DNA from: Thioalkalivibrio sp. AKL19 | GTDB lineage: Bacteria > Pseudomonadota > Gammaproteobacteria > Ectothiorhodospirales > Ectothiorhodospiraceae | Assembly (NCBI RefSeq): GCF_000420165.1 | Contig: NZ_ATUK01000016.1 | Span: forward strand, 1-64,000 | Reading direction: 5' to 3' | Length of the DNA stretch: 64,000 nt | Shown here: in pieces, positions 33,882-42,857 of the stretch | Position numbering within the stretch: position 1 is the first letter of the stretch | Layout: every line of letters begins with the position of its first letter | Notes under the pieces: model-generated | What the model was told of the DNA's origin: nothing | The model's database searches: none | The model's input: only the letters and a program-made list of their open reading frames with translations | Made by a program: the position numbers and the translations under genes

Positions 33882-34814
33882 TCAAGCCTGGCCGGCACCG
33901 AGCCGGCGCAGTAGCTGCCGGATGCGCCCCGGCCCGAATCCGTGCACCCGCTTGAAGGCCTTGCGAAAGGCCGCCTCCGAGGTATAGCCCACCGCGTCCA
34001 TCACGCCCGCGACCGACTCCCGCCCGTCGCGTAGCTGGCGTTCCGCCAGGACCATCCGCCACTGGGTCAGGTAGTCGATGGGCGTCTGGCCGACCAGCGC
34101 ATGAAAGCGCTCCGCGAAGCTGCTGCGCGACATGGCCGCCTCGCTGGCCAGCCCCTCCAGGGTCCAGGCCGCCTCCGGGTGGGCGTGCAGGGCATCCAGT
34201 GCCCGGCGGATGCGGTCGTCGGCCAGGGCGGCGATCAGCGATCCCTCCGAGTGTTCGCGTTGCGAGCAGATGTGATGGCGCACGGCCATCACGAACAGGG
34301 TGTCCGCCAGGCGGTCCAGCACCGGCCGGTAGCCGGAGGAGCGCTCCGCGAGTTCGATATTCATCAGGTCCGCCAGGTGTGACAGCCGGTCGCCGGATTC
34401 GCGGCGGCGGATGATGATGTGGTCGGGGAGTGCGGCCAGGATCGGGTTGCGGCGGCCGGAATCGAACTCGAAGTGGCCGCACAGGAGCTGTGTGACCGGG
34501 ATATCCGGCGGATCCTCGCCTTCCACCAGCGTCAGGTGGTTGTCGCGGTCGGGTACGGTGTCGCGGCTGGCCATCAGATGCCAATCGTCATGCGGCAGCA
34601 GGAGAAGATCGCCGGCCTCCATCCAGACGGGGGCCATCGCCTCCATGTGCAGATAGCATCCGCCTTGCCCCACCAGGTGAAAGCTGGCATTCCCCGAGCC
34701 CGACGTGCTGAGCTGCCACTCCCCGCACAGGCGCGGGTTGGTGTCGATGCGGGCACGCAGGTTGTAGGCGGCCAGAACCGTCGACAGCACGTCTTCGTGG
34801 GGGCTGATGTCCAT
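33882..34814 (-). CDS. AraC-family transcription regulator with cupin sensor
   Basis: A 310-residue regulator. The N-terminal half is a cupin-type domain (cupin_6: LCGEWQLSTSGSGNASFHLVGQG split by loops, GDLLLLPHDDWHLM, LLCGHFEFDSG). The C-terminal 100 residues are the paired AraC helix-turn-helices (WTLEGLASEAAMSRSSFAERF and VAGVMDAVGYTSEAAFRKAF, then GFGPGRIRQLLR). It is divergent from the DoxX/copper-RiPP genes across a 200-base gap and is their likely regulator. Ligand unknown. Confidence 0.9.
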   Translation of the reverse strand: MDISPHEDVLSTVLAAYNLRARIDTNPRLCGEWQLSTSGSGNASFHLVGQGGCYLHMEAMAPVWMEAGDLLLLPHDDWHLMASRDTVPDRDNHLTLVEGEDPPDIPVTQLLCGHFEFDSGRRNPILAALPDHIIIRRRESGDRLSHLADLMNIELAERSSGYRPVLDRLADTLFVMAVRHHICSQREHSEGSLIAALADDRIRRALDALHAHPEAAWTLEGLASEAAMSRSSFAERFHALVGQTPIDYLTQWRMVLAERQLRDGRESVAGVMDAVGYTSEAAFRKAFKRVHGFGPGRIRQLLRRLGAGQA

Positions 34815-34870
34815 CGACCCTTCCTTTTGCCTTTTGGCCTTTCCTGTTGGTTCTTCACCTTAGACCTTAG

Positions 34871-34891
34871 GACGCCCGGTTGCCGGGCGTC
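34871..34891. promoter_or_regulatory. Perfect inverted repeat in the AraC/DoxX divergent gap
   Basis: gacgcccgg, loop ttg, ccgggcgtc: a 9-bp perfect palindrome 57 bases upstream of the AraC gene and about 120 bases upstream of the DoxX gene. Just before it is a direct repeat of ccttag. It may be an operator or a leader hairpin. Confidence 0.4.
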
Positions 34892-35012
34892 ACGGGCCTC
34901 TCCCCGTGGTCCCGGACGATCGGACATAAAAGCCGGCGGATCACCCCGCGTACGGTACGAGCCCGCGGTCTAGGCTTTGTACCCAGTAGAAGGGGAAAAG
35001 GAGATCAGGACG

Positions 35013-35633
35013 ATGGCTGCGACTGGAACCTTGGCAGTGCGCTTGCAGGGTTGGCTGGACTGGACGCGAGGCGCGGACTTCCTGGCGCCTTTGCTGTTGC
35101 GGCTCTACCTCGCGCCGGTGTTCTGGATGGCGGGGACCAACAAGCTGGACGGCATCCTGCCGAAAGAGAACGTGGTGATGTGGTACGGCAACGCGGACTG
35201 GGGGCTGGGCATGCCCTTCCCCTATCTGATGGTGATGCTGTCGGCGTATGCCGAGGTGCTGGGTGCGATTGCGTTGTTGCTCGGTCTGGCGACGCGCTGG
35301 TTCTCGATCCCGCTGATGATCACGATGGTGGTGGCGGCCGTGACCGTGCATCTGGAACACGGGTGGCAACGGATCTCCGACCCGATGATGTGTCTGTTCA
35401 ACTGTTCCGGGATCGAGGAGGCACAGATGCGCCTGGATCGCGCCAAGTCCATTTTGCAGGAGCACGGCAACTACAATTGGCTGACGGAAACCGGAAATTT
35501 CGCAATCGTGAACAACGGCATCGAGATGGCCGCGACCTTCTTCGTGATGCTTCTGGTCCTGTTCTTCTGGGGAGCGGGACGTTATGTCAGCATCGACTAT
35601 TACATCCGTCGGAGGATGATGAGCAGGGGATAA
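35013..35633 (+). CDS. DoxX-family membrane protein of the copper-RiPP cluster
   Basis: A 206-residue inner-membrane protein with four hydrophobic segments (FLAPLLLRLYLAPVFWMAGTNKL, VLGAIALLLGLATRWF, IPLMITMVVAAVTVHLEHGW, FFVMLLVLFFWGAGRYVSI). The DoxX pattern RL.....F...G..KL is clear at the N-terminus. A longer periplasmic loop (CLFNCSGIEEAQ) contains two Cys. DoxX-like proteins accompany bufferin and HvfA-type clusters (HvfD in Haemophilus). AAGGAG lies upstream. It precedes the precursor gene by 74 bases, so it is the first gene of the operon. Confidence 0.85.
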   Translation: MAATGTLAVRLQGWLDWTRGADFLAPLLLRLYLAPVFWMAGTNKLDGILPKENVVMWYGNADWGLGMPFPYLMVMLSAYAEVLGAIALLLGLATRWFSIPLMITMVVAAVTVHLEHGWQRISDPMMCLFNCSGIEEAQMRLDRAKSILQEHGNYNWLTETGNFAIVNNGIEMAATFFVMLLVLFFWGAGRYVSIDYYIRRRMMSRG

Positions 35634-35707
35634 CTCCAAGAGCTGTTTCAGCAGCCATTACACAACGGGTCCAGCGGATCCATAATCGCAAGACGAGGAG
35701 TACGACC

Positions 35708-36004
35708 ATGAAGAACGATCTGTTTTCCACCAAGACCCTGGCCGGTGCCGTCGGCACGGCGGCGATCGGCATGGCCATGGCCACCAGCCCGGTGTTTGCC
35801 TCGGCCGACCTGAACCACGGCTATCAGCAGGGCGGCCAGTCGCCGCTGATGCTGGCCGAGGGTAACTGTGGCGAAGGCACTTGTGGTGGCGCGAGCGATA
35901 CCAAGGACAGTGAGGGCAGCTGCGGCGAAGGCACCTGTGGTGAATCGGACGGCGACGAGAAGGATTCCGAAGGCGCCTGTGGTGAGGGGACCTGTGGCGG
36001 CTAA
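35708..36004 (+). CDS. Copper-RiPP precursor with six EGxCG motifs (BufA2/HvfA type)
   Basis: A 98-residue precursor. Residues 1-31 are a Sec signal peptide (TLAGAVGTAAIGMAMATSPVFA), so the product is periplasmic. The C-terminal half is low-complexity with three tandem EGxCGEGTCG units (Cys54/59, 72/77, 91/96) separated by acidic Ser/Asp linkers. In bufferin and HvfA-type RiPPs, the enzyme made by the next gene (DUF692, with DUF2063) converts the Cys in such EGxCG motifs to a heterocycle (oxazolone/thioamide or thiooxazole type) that binds copper. GAGGAG lies eight bases upstream. Its 3' end overlaps the DUF692 start. Assignment rests on motif plus gene context and is strong. Confidence 0.88.
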   Translation: MKNDLFSTKTLAGAVGTAAIGMAMATSPVFASADLNHGYQQGGQSPLMLAEGNCGEGTCGGASDTKDSEGSCGEGTCGESDGDEKDSEGACGEGTCGG

Positions 36005-36878
36005 AGTCGTCCACCCCACCAACCCGGCCCGCGTCAGCGGCGCCGGGCTCGGCTTGCGGCGGGCCCTGCTGGGTCCGCTGGCCGAGGCCCCGGAGGCGAC
36101 GGAGCGCCTGGGGTTCTTCGAGGCGGCTCCGGAGAACTGGATGCACCTGGGCGGACGCCTGGGCCGTATCTTTCGCGAATACACCGAGGCCCAGCCCTTT
36201 GTCTGCCACGGGCTGTCTCTCGACATCGGCGGGCCACGGCCGCTGGACAAGGCCTTCCTGCAGGACCTGCGTGCCTTCCTGGATACCCACGGGATCGAGG
36301 ACTACAGCGAGCACCTCTCCGCCTGTGGCGACGGCCAGGGGCATCTGTATGACCTGATGCCGATCCCGTTTACCGAGGAGGCGGTGCGCTACGTGGCCGA
36401 TCGCGTGCGCCAGGTGCAGGACATCCTCGGGCGCCGGATGGCGCTGGAGAATGTGTCCTATTACACCCCGGTGGGGGCCGAACTGGACGAGATCACCTTC
36501 GTGCGGGCCGTGCTGGAGGAGGCCGACTGCGACCTCCTGCTCGACGTGAACAACATCGTCGTCAACAGCATCAATCACGGCTACGAGCCGACCGAATTCC
36601 TGGATGCAATGCCGCTGGAGCGAGTGCGGTACCTGCACATCGCCGGGCACGAGGAGGAGGCCCCGGATCTGCGGGTCGATACCCATGGCCAGCCGATCTG
36701 TTCCGATGTCTGGGCGCTGCTGGAGGCCACCTATGCGCGCATCGGGCCGGTGCCCACCCTCCTTGAGCGCGACTTCAACTTTCCGCCGCTGGAGGAACTG
36801 CTGGTGGAGACCGACCGGATTCGGGAGCTGCAGTTGCAGGCGCGCGCGGGCCAGGAAGAGCGGCTCCTGCATGCCTGA
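35994..36878 (+). CDS. DUF692 (MNIO) RiPP-modifying enzyme, BufB/HvfB/MbnB type
   Basis: A 294-residue TIM-barrel enzyme of the multinuclear non-heme iron family, related to MbnB of methanobactin synthesis. Conserved metal-ligand patches can be seen: VCHGLSLDIGG, YSEHLSACGD, ALENVSYY, LLLDVNNIVVNSINHG, LHIAGHEEE and LLERDFNFP. It would modify the EGxCG cysteines of the precursor encoded just upstream. I choose the GTG at 35994, with GAGGGG upstream, overlapping the precursor gene by 11 bases; the frame is open further left, inside the precursor gene, but that reading is an artefact of its repeats. It overlaps the DUF2063 gene by eight bases. Confidence 0.9.
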   Translation: MAAKVVHPTNPARVSGAGLGLRRALLGPLAEAPEATERLGFFEAAPENWMHLGGRLGRIFREYTEAQPFVCHGLSLDIGGPRPLDKAFLQDLRAFLDTHGIEDYSEHLSACGDGQGHLYDLMPIPFTEEAVRYVADRVRQVQDILGRRMALENVSYYTPVGAELDEITFVRAVLEEADCDLLLDVNNIVVNSINHGYEPTEFLDAMPLERVRYLHIAGHEEEAPDLRVDTHGQPICSDVWALLEATYARIGPVPTLLERDFNFPPLEELLVETDRIRELQLQARAGQEERLLHA

Positions 36879-37641
36879 GGCGGATTTCCAGCAGGTACAG
36901 GAGGCCTTCGCGCGGCACTTGCGTGACCCGGAGCGCTATCCGCCCCCCGAGGGGATCGAGAGCCGGCGCCTGGCAATCTACCGGCGTCTGTTCTTCAACA
37001 ACGTGGCCAACCTGCTGGCCAAAGGGTTCCCGGTCCTGCGGGGACTGCTGGAGGCGGCCGCCTGGGAACAGCTGGTGCGCGACTTCTATCGCGATCATGG
37101 CAGCGAAACGCCGTACTTTCCGCAGCTGGCGGCGGAGTTCGTGCGCTACCTGGCGGAGGAACGCCCGGCGCAGCCCGGCGATCTGCCCTTCCTGGCCGAG
37201 CTGGCCCACTACGAGCGGGTGGAGACCGAACTGGTCTATGCGGATGCCACGCCGCCTCCGGATGTCGAGCCGGATGGCGACCTGATGGTCCGGGTTCCGG
37301 TGTTTTCCGAGGCCGCGCGGCTGCTGGCTTACGAGTACCCGGTGCACCGGATCGGGGCCGACTTCCAGCCCGATCAACCGGGAGAGGTGCCGACCTACCT
37401 GCTGGCGTACCGCACCGGGGAGGAGCGGGTGCGGTTTGCCGAGCTGAACCCGCTCGGCGCCCGGCTGCTGTGGCGGGTGATCGAGACACCGGCGACCGGC
37501 GATGAACAGATCCGCCGGGTGGCCGGCGATTTCGGGCTGGAACTCTCGGACGAGCTGGTAACCAGTGGGCGCCAGTTGCTGCAGCACTACCGCGGGCTGG
37601 GCGCCATCGTGGGGACCCGGACTGACCGCGCATCCACCTGA
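36871..37641 (+). CDS. DUF2063 RiPP partner protein, BufC/HvfC type
   Basis: A 256-residue protein whose N-terminal domain matches DUF2063 (FQQVQEAFARHLRDPE, SRRLAIYRRLFFNNVANLLAKGFPVLRGLL, FPQLAAEFVRYL). Pfam names it a putative DNA-binding domain, but in these clusters it is a precursor-recognition partner of DUF692. The C-terminal domain (VFSEAARLLAYEYPVHRIG, PTYLLAYRTGEERVRFAELN) resembles the peptide-binding part of MbnC/BufC proteins. Start at 36871 is fixed by the eight-base overlap with DUF692. It is the last gene of the cluster. The 235 bases after it contain no gene. Confidence 0.88.
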   Translation: MPEADFQQVQEAFARHLRDPERYPPPEGIESRRLAIYRRLFFNNVANLLAKGFPVLRGLLEAAAWEQLVRDFYRDHGSETPYFPQLAAEFVRYLAEERPAQPGDLPFLAELAHYERVETELVYADATPPPDVEPDGDLMVRVPVFSEAARLLAYEYPVHRIGADFQPDQPGEVPTYLLAYRTGEERVRFAELNPLGARLLWRVIETPATGDEQIRRVAGDFGLELSDELVTSGRQLLQHYRGLGAIVGTRTDRAST

Positions 37642-37876
37642 CGCGGAGAGACTGGACGCGCACGCCGCAGACCCGGACGTCCAGGCATGGGCAAAATCCA
37701 GGGCAACCGCTAGTTACTGAAACAGGCAGCAGCTGTCCCCCAGGCGCCACCGGATACGGGCGCAGTGGCCTCGGCACAGCGGCGCCATTGTCTCTTTGCA
37801 GAGCGTACTCTCGTGCCTCGACGACACACGCGACTCGGTGCTGGAGCGGATCCGGAACCTGCGGTGAGACCGGGCC

Positions 37877-38863
37877 TCAGTAACCCAGATCGAGGGCGGG
37901 TTCGTCGAGTGCTGCGGCCTGCTCGCGCAGGGTGAGGATGTGATCCTCCCAGAAGCGCGGCGTGTAGAAGATCGGGAAGCCGTCGACAAAGGCCGGGTCG
38001 TCGGCGCGCCGGGCCAGCCAGGCGGCGTGGCGCAGGATGCGCAGGGTGCGTAGCGGGGCGATCAGCCCGAGCTGGCGGCGATCCAGCGGTACGAAGGTCT
38101 CGTAGCCTTCCAGGAGAGCCTGCATCTGCCAGGCCATCTCGGGCGGTTCCCCGGACAGGAACATCCACAGGTCCTGCATGGCGGGGCCGGTACAGGCGTC
38201 GTCCAGGTCGACAAAGTGCGGGCCGTCGTCGGTCCACAGGATGTTGCCGGGGTGGGTGTCGCCGTGCAGTCGTAGCTGTGGAATCGGTCCGATTGTGTCG
38301 AGGTCCCGCTGGATCCGCCCCAGGAGGTCGGCGCTGAGATCGCGATACACGGATTCCAGCTCCAGGGGCAGAAAGCCGGAGGCGAGCACGGCCTGGCGCG
38401 CCTCCTCGCCACGCGGGACGGGATCGAGTACCGGTCGCTCGTGGAAGCGTGCGGCGCGTCCGACCTCGTGGATGCGCGCGATGAAGCGGCCGATGCGGAC
38501 CAGGGTGTCGCGCTGCTCCAGATCCGGTGCGCGACCGCCGCAGCGCGGGTAGACGGCGAACATGAACCCGGCGTGATCGTGCAGGGTTTCGCCTTCAGGA
38601 TCGGCCAGAGGGGCGACTACCGGGATCTCGCGGCTTGCAAGTTCCTGGCTGAAGCCGTGTTCCTCGCGGATGGCGGCGGGTGTCCAGCGTTGCGGACGAT
38701 AGAACTTGGCGATGACCGGTGTGGTGTCCTCGATGCCGACCTGGTAGACGCGGTTCTCGTAGCTGTTCAGTGCCAGCAGGCGCCCGTCGCAGCGCAAACC
38801 GGTTGTTTCCACCGCGTCGAGGATGACACCGGGTTTCAGTTCGTCGTACGGATGTGCATGCAT
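37877..38863 (-). CDS. srkA: Stress response kinase A (YihE/RdoA-type)
   Basis: A 328-residue protein, the same length as E. coli SrkA, of the aminoglycoside-phosphotransferase-like Ser/Thr kinase fold. Motifs: LNSYENRVYQVG, the ATP Lys in VIAKFYRPQRWT, EEHGFSQELASREIPVVAP, the catalytic LRLHGDTHPGNILW and the metal site FVDLDDACTGPAMQDLWMF. E. coli SrkA protects cells during Cpx and oxidative stress. The start at 38863 gives the standard protein; the frame stays open far upstream only by chance. It is divergent from the TVP38-type gene, 60 bases away. Confidence 0.92.
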   Translation of the reverse strand: MHAHPYDELKPGVILDAVETTGLRCDGRLLALNSYENRVYQVGIEDTTPVIAKFYRPQRWTPAAIREEHGFSQELASREIPVVAPLADPEGETLHDHAGFMFAVYPRCGGRAPDLEQRDTLVRIGRFIARIHEVGRAARFHERPVLDPVPRGEEARQAVLASGFLPLELESVYRDLSADLLGRIQRDLDTIGPIPQLRLHGDTHPGNILWTDDGPHFVDLDDACTGPAMQDLWMFLSGEPPEMAWQMQALLEGYETFVPLDRRQLGLIAPLRTLRILRHAAWLARRADDPAFVDGFPIFYTPRFWEDHILTLREQAAALDEPALDLGY

Positions 38864-38923
38864 GCTTGCAGTGTACGGGTTTGCCGCGCATGGTTCCGGC
38901 AAATTGACCGCGAGGAGTCGCGA

Positions 38924-39628
38924 TTGAATCGCTATTACTGGGGGTTGGTTGTTGCCCTGGTGGGTCTCGTCGCCGTCTGGCTGGTGGTTGCGATGGGCCC
39001 GGGTCTGGATCTGGAGACCCTGCAGGTCGCGCGCCTGCAGGTGGAGGACTGGCGGGTCGCGCACCCGTTCGTCACGGCCTGGGTGTTCTTCCTGTTGTAT
39101 ATGGTGGTGGCCGCCTTTTCGGTGCCGGGGATCGTGGTGATGACCCTGGCCGGCGGTGCCCTGTTTGGCGTGGTCTGGGGCACCGTGCTGTCGTCGCTGG
39201 CTTCGACGTTGGGGGCGACCCTGACCTTTGTGGTGGCGCGGGCGTTGGCGCGCGATGCTGTTCAGCGTCGTTACAAGAACCAACTTGGGCGCATCAATGC
39301 GGGCTTTGAGCGCGAGGGCGCGTTCTACCTGTTCGCGCTGCGGATGATTCCGGTGTTCCCGTTCCTGTTGGTCAACGCCGGGATGGGCCTGTTGCCGATC
39401 CGGATCTGGACGTATTTCTGGGTATCGCTCGTGGGGATGCTGCCGGCCACGGCGGTGTTCGCGAATGCCGGGACGCAGTTGGGGCGGCTTGATGGCATCG
39501 AGGGCATTCTCTCGCCGGTGCTGGTCCTGTCCCTGGTTGCCACGGGGCTTTTTCCGCTCCTGGCGAGGTGGCTGGTGAATGCCGTGCGCCGCAGGCGGGC
39601 TCGATTGGAGAACCCGGGCGCGGACTAA
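38924..39628 (+). CDS. TVP38/TMEM64 (DedA-superfamily) membrane protein
   Basis: A 234-residue inner-membrane protein of the TVP38/TMEM64 family. Hydrophobic segments run from GLVVALVGLVAVWLVVAMG to VLVLSLVATGLFPLLA. The family core is VPGIVVMTLAGGALFGVVWG, then LGATLTFVVARALARD, and FALRMIPVFPFLLVNAGMGL. Such proteins are linked to lipid flipping or membrane homeostasis; the exact role is not known here. I use the TTG at 38924 with GAGGAG upstream. A longer frame from 38441 would overlap the divergent kinase gene over its whole N-terminus and is rejected. Confidence 0.85.
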   Translation: MNRYYWGLVVALVGLVAVWLVVAMGPGLDLETLQVARLQVEDWRVAHPFVTAWVFFLLYMVVAAFSVPGIVVMTLAGGALFGVVWGTVLSSLASTLGATLTFVVARALARDAVQRRYKNQLGRINAGFEREGAFYLFALRMIPVFPFLLVNAGMGLLPIRIWTYFWVSLVGMLPATAVFANAGTQLGRLDGIEGILSPVLVLSLVATGLFPLLARWLVNAVRRRRARLENPGAD

Positions 39629-39655
39629 CCCGCACGCAGTATCTGCCATCGCGTA

Positions 39656-39661
39656 TATAAT
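39656..39661 (+). promoter_or_regulatory. -10 box before the metallo-beta-lactamase-fold gene
   Basis: A perfect TATAAT, about 130 bases before the start codon. No clear -35 is seen at 17 bases upstream. Confidence 0.4.
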
Positions 39662-39790
39662 AGGGTTTACCGTTGGGAGGTGGCCGTGGAGCGCGCGCCG
39701 CCGGACACAATCTCGAAGTTCAACGAACGATCCCGTCACATATTGCGTACGCTGTCCGACTCGGGGCGCGAACGACACAAGGAGTTTTCC

Positions 39791-40774
39791 ATGACATTGA
39801 ATGTTCTGTTACGCCAGGGTCAGGCGGCATTCCTCGCGCTCGGCCTGATGGGCCTCGGCCTGGCCGCCCAGGCGGAACAAGAGCCGCTTGATCGGCCCAT
39901 CGAGAAGGTGCTGGAGCCGATTCAGCTGACCGACCGGGTGCATTACTTTTACGGCTCGCTCGAGAACCGCACGCCGGCCAATCTCGGTTTCACCAACAAC
40001 ACCGGCTTCGTGGTAACCGACGAAGGCGTGGTGCTGATCGATTCGGGGCCGAGCTACCAGGTCGCCCAGCGCATGGAGAAGGCGATTGCCGGGGTGACCG
40101 ACAAGCCGATCACGCACGTGATCTCGGTGGGCAGCCAGGATCACCGCTGGCTCGGCAACGGCTACTTCCACGAGCAGGGGGCGGAGCTGGTTGCGCTGCA
40201 GCGGACCGCGAGCACCCAGGCCGATCGCGGGGAGGGGCAGATCGCCTCGCTGGCCAACTCCGTGGGCGAAGAGGCGATGGACGGCACCCAGCCGGTTCCG
40301 GCACCGAACCCCATCGATGCCGATGAATACACGCTGACCGTCGGCGGTGTGGACTTCGAGCTGATCTATGCCGGGGATGCCCACTTCCCGGGCGACATCA
40401 TGGTTCACCTTCCGGGCGAGGATGTCGTCTTTACCGGTGACATCGTCTACACCGAGCGCATGCTGGGCATCCATCCCTTCAGCAACCCGGTGGAGAAGCT
40501 GGAGGCCTTCCGCCACCTGGAATCCATCGATCCGGAGATCGTCGTGCCGGGGCATGGCCGCGCGACCGACATGGCCGAGGCACGCCAGGATACGGGTGAT
40601 TACCTGGAGCTCCTGGTGCGCGAGGTGACGGCAGGCATCGAGGACTGGGAATCCCTTGGCGAGGTAGTCGATCGTCTGGCGGACCTGGAAGAGTTCAAGC
40701 ACCTGCGCCACTACGATGACTGGCACCGCCCGAACGTGAACCGGACGTACCTGTTTATTGAAGGCAACATGTAG
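39791..40774 (+). CDS. Secreted metallo-beta-lactamase-fold protein with altered metal motif
   Basis: A 327-residue protein with a Sec signal peptide (AAFLALGLMGLGLAAQAEQ), so periplasmic. The fold is visible from NTGFVVTDEGVVLIDSGPSYQVA through YAGDAHFPGDIMVHLPGEDVVFTGDIVY to VPGHGRATDMAEA. The first motif, normally HxHxDH, reads SVGSQDHRWLGNGYF: the first two His are Val and Ser, while the Asp-His pair, the His in GDAH and the His in PGHG remain. One metal site is thus damaged and the other mostly kept. This resembles a clade of SoxH/quinoprotein-relay-type hydrolases, function unknown. GGAG lies upstream of the start. Confidence 0.82.
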   Translation: MTLNVLLRQGQAAFLALGLMGLGLAAQAEQEPLDRPIEKVLEPIQLTDRVHYFYGSLENRTPANLGFTNNTGFVVTDEGVVLIDSGPSYQVAQRMEKAIAGVTDKPITHVISVGSQDHRWLGNGYFHEQGAELVALQRTASTQADRGEGQIASLANSVGEEAMDGTQPVPAPNPIDADEYTLTVGGVDFELIYAGDAHFPGDIMVHLPGEDVVFTGDIVYTERMLGIHPFSNPVEKLEAFRHLESIDPEIVVPGHGRATDMAEARQDTGDYLELLVREVTAGIEDWESLGEVVDRLADLEEFKHLRHYDDWHRPNVNRTYLFIEGNM

Positions 40775-40783
40775 CCTCCGTAG

Positions 40784-40802
40784 TCCCGGCCGGCGGCCGG
40801 GA
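40784..40802 (+). terminator. Hairpin after the metallo-beta-lactamase-fold gene
   Basis: An 8-bp stem (tcccggcc / ggccggga) with a 3-base loop lies nine bases after the stop and is followed by AAA. It is not a classic T-run terminator but likely ends the transcript before thrS. Confidence 0.45.
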
Positions 40803-40918
40803 AAACTGCCGACGCCGCGACGCCTGTGATAGGCTTCGCGGCGTTGTCATTTGTGGCAGCCCCCACTCTTAACAAGCGACGTTCGACCCCGCGTATGGGT
40901 CGGCGAAGGAGCCTCGCA

Positions 40919-42835
40919 ATGCCCGCAGTAACCCTCCCCGACGGCAGCCGCCGCGAGTTCGATCACCCGGTCACCGTGCTGGACGTGGCGAAGGACATTG
41001 GTCCGGGCCTCGCCAAGGCCACCCTGGCCGGCAAGGTGAACGGCCAGCTGGTGGACGCCCGCCACGAGATCGACGACGACGCCGAGCTGGCGATCGTCAC
41101 CGACCGCGACCCGGAAGGGGTGGAGATCATCCGGCATTCGACCGCGCACCTGATGGCGCAGGCGGTCAAGCAGCTCTTTCCCGAAGCCCAGGTGACCATC
41201 GGCCCCACCATCGAGAACGGCTTCTACTACGACTTCGCCTACGACCGCGGCTTCACGCCGGAGGATCTGGAGAAGATCGAGAAGCGCATGAAGGAGCTGG
41301 CCAAGCAGGACCTGCCGGTCGAGCGCTCGCTGATGGATCGCGACGAGGCGGTGAAGTACTTCCGCGACATGGGTGAGGAATACAAGGCCGAGATCATCGC
41401 GTCGATCCCGCAGGGCGAGAACATCTCGCTGTACAAGCAGGGCGACTTTGTCGATCTCTGCCGCGGCCCGCATATCCCGTCTACCGGCAAGCTGAAGGCC
41501 TTCAAGCTGACCAAGGTGGCCGGCGCCTACTGGCGTGGCGACTCCAACAACGAGATGCTGACGCGCATCTATGGCACGGCCTGGCCGAACAAGGACCAGC
41601 TGAAGGAACATCTGGAACGGTTGAAGGAGGCCGAGCGCCGCGACCATCGCAAGATCGGCCAGGAGCTGGACCTGTTCTCGATCCAGGACGAGGCCGGCGG
41701 CGGCCTGGTGTTCTGGCACCCGAAGGGCGCGCGCATCCGCCGCGAGATCGAGAAGTACTGGTACGACATGCACGAGAAGGCCGGCTACGACTTCGTGGTC
41801 TCGCCGCATATCGCGAACCTGGAGCTGTGGAAGACCTCCGGCCACGCGGATTTCTATTCCGAATCCATGTACGAGCCGATGGAGGACGAGCACCAGTCCT
41901 TCCAGCTCAAGCCGATGAATTGCCCGTTCCACGTGCTGATGTACAAGGACCGGCTGCATTCCTACCGTGACCTGCCGCTGCGCTGGGCGGAGATGGGCAC
42001 GGTGTACCGCCGCGAGATGTCCGGTGCGCTGCACGGACTGATGCGCGTGCGCGGGTTTACCCAGGACGATGCGCATATTTTCTGCCGCGAGGACCAGATC
42101 GAGGCCGAGGTGATGGGCGTGATCGATCTGACCCTCGAGGTCCTGCAGACCTTCGGCTTCGAGAAGTTCGACGTGAACCTCTCGACCAAGCCCGAGGATG
42201 CGGTCGGCTCCGACGAGATCTGGGAACATGCGACCGCCTCGCTGCGTTCGGCGATCGAGAAGAAGGGGCTGGAATACTCGGTGGATGAGGGCGGCGGGGC
42301 CTTCTATGGGCCGAAGATCGACATCAAGATCCACGATGCGATCGGCCGCGAATGGCAGTGCTCCACGGTGCAGCTGGACTTCAACCTGCCCGAACGTTTC
42401 GATATGGAATACGTCGCCGAGGACAACGAGCGTCGGCGCCCGATCATGATCCACCGCGCGCTGCTCGGATCGGTGGAGCGCTTCTTCGGCGTGCTGATCG
42501 AGCACTACGCCGGTCACTTCCCGACCTGGCTGGCCCCGGTGCAGGCCGAGGTGCTGACGATCACCGAGCGCCAGGACGACTACGCCCGCGAGGTCACGAA
42601 GACGCTGCGGGGCAAGGGCTTCCGGGTCGAGTCCGACTTGAGAAACGAGAAGATCGGCTTTAAGATTCGCGAGCACACGCTCAAGCGCGTGCCGTATCTG
42701 CTGGTCCTTGGCGACAAGGAAATGGAAAACGGGCAGGTCGCGGTACGGACGCGAAGCGGGGAAGACCTCGGGGTCATGAGCCTCGAGGCCTTCGGCGAGC
42801 GCCTCCGGGAGGAGGTCGGCAGTCGCCAACACTGA
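40919..42835 (+). CDS. thrS: Threonyl-tRNA synthetase
   Basis: A class II synthetase (638 aa; E. coli 642). In order: TGS domain ([11 protein letters not shown]), editing domain ([16 protein letters not shown], then the second-half ligand region [10 protein letters not shown]), catalytic core with motif 2 ([26 protein letters not shown]), zinc ligands (Cys in MNCPFHVL, plus two His) and motif 3 ([18 protein letters not shown]), then the anticodon-binding domain. AAGGAG precedes the ATG at 40919; the 31 codons upstream are a read-back. It starts the thrS-infC-rpmI-rplT-pheST block. No strong leader structure for ThrS autoregulation can be claimed from sequence alone. Confidence 0.97.
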   Translation: MPAVTLPDGSRREFDHPVTVLDVAKDIGPGLAKATLAGKVNGQLVDARHEIDDDAELAIVTDRDPEGVEIIRHSTAHLMAQAVKQLFPEAQVTIGPTIENGFYYDFAYDRGFTPEDLEKIEKRMKELAKQDLPVERSLMDRDEAVKYFRDMGEEYKAEIIASIPQGENISLYKQGDFVDLCRGPHIPSTGKLKAFKLTKVAGAYWRGDSNNEMLTRIYGTAWPNKDQLKEHLERLKEAERRDHRKIGQELDLFSIQDEAGGGLVFWHPKGARIRREIEKYWYDMHEKAGYDFVVSPHIANLELWKTSGHADFYSESMYEPMEDEHQSFQLKPMNCPFHVLMYKDRLHSYRDLPLRWAEMGTVYRREMSGALHGLMRVRGFTQDDAHIFCREDQIEAEVMGVIDLTLEVLQTFGFEKFDVNLSTKPEDAVGSDEIWEHATASLRSAIEKKGLEYSVDEGGGAFYGPKIDIKIHDAIGREWQCSTVQLDFNLPERFDMEYVAEDNERRRPIMIHRALLGSVERFFGVLIEHYAGHFPTWLAPVQAEVLTITERQDDYAREVTKTLRGKGFRVESDLRNEKIGFKIREHTLKRVPYLLVLGDKEMENGQVAVRTRSGEDLGVMSLEAFGERLREEVGSRQH

Positions 42836-42857
42836 ACCTTGAACTGGAGAGAAGGCT

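Noticed and set aside
38441-38923. N-terminal extension of the TVP38-type protein by 161 codons
   Set aside because: It runs antisense through the SrkA gene and has no membrane or signal features; the TTG at 38924 has a good ribosome site.
40847-42832. A 661-codon minus-strand frame opposite thrS
   Set aside because: Complement artefact of a high-GC synthetase gene; no recognisable protein features.
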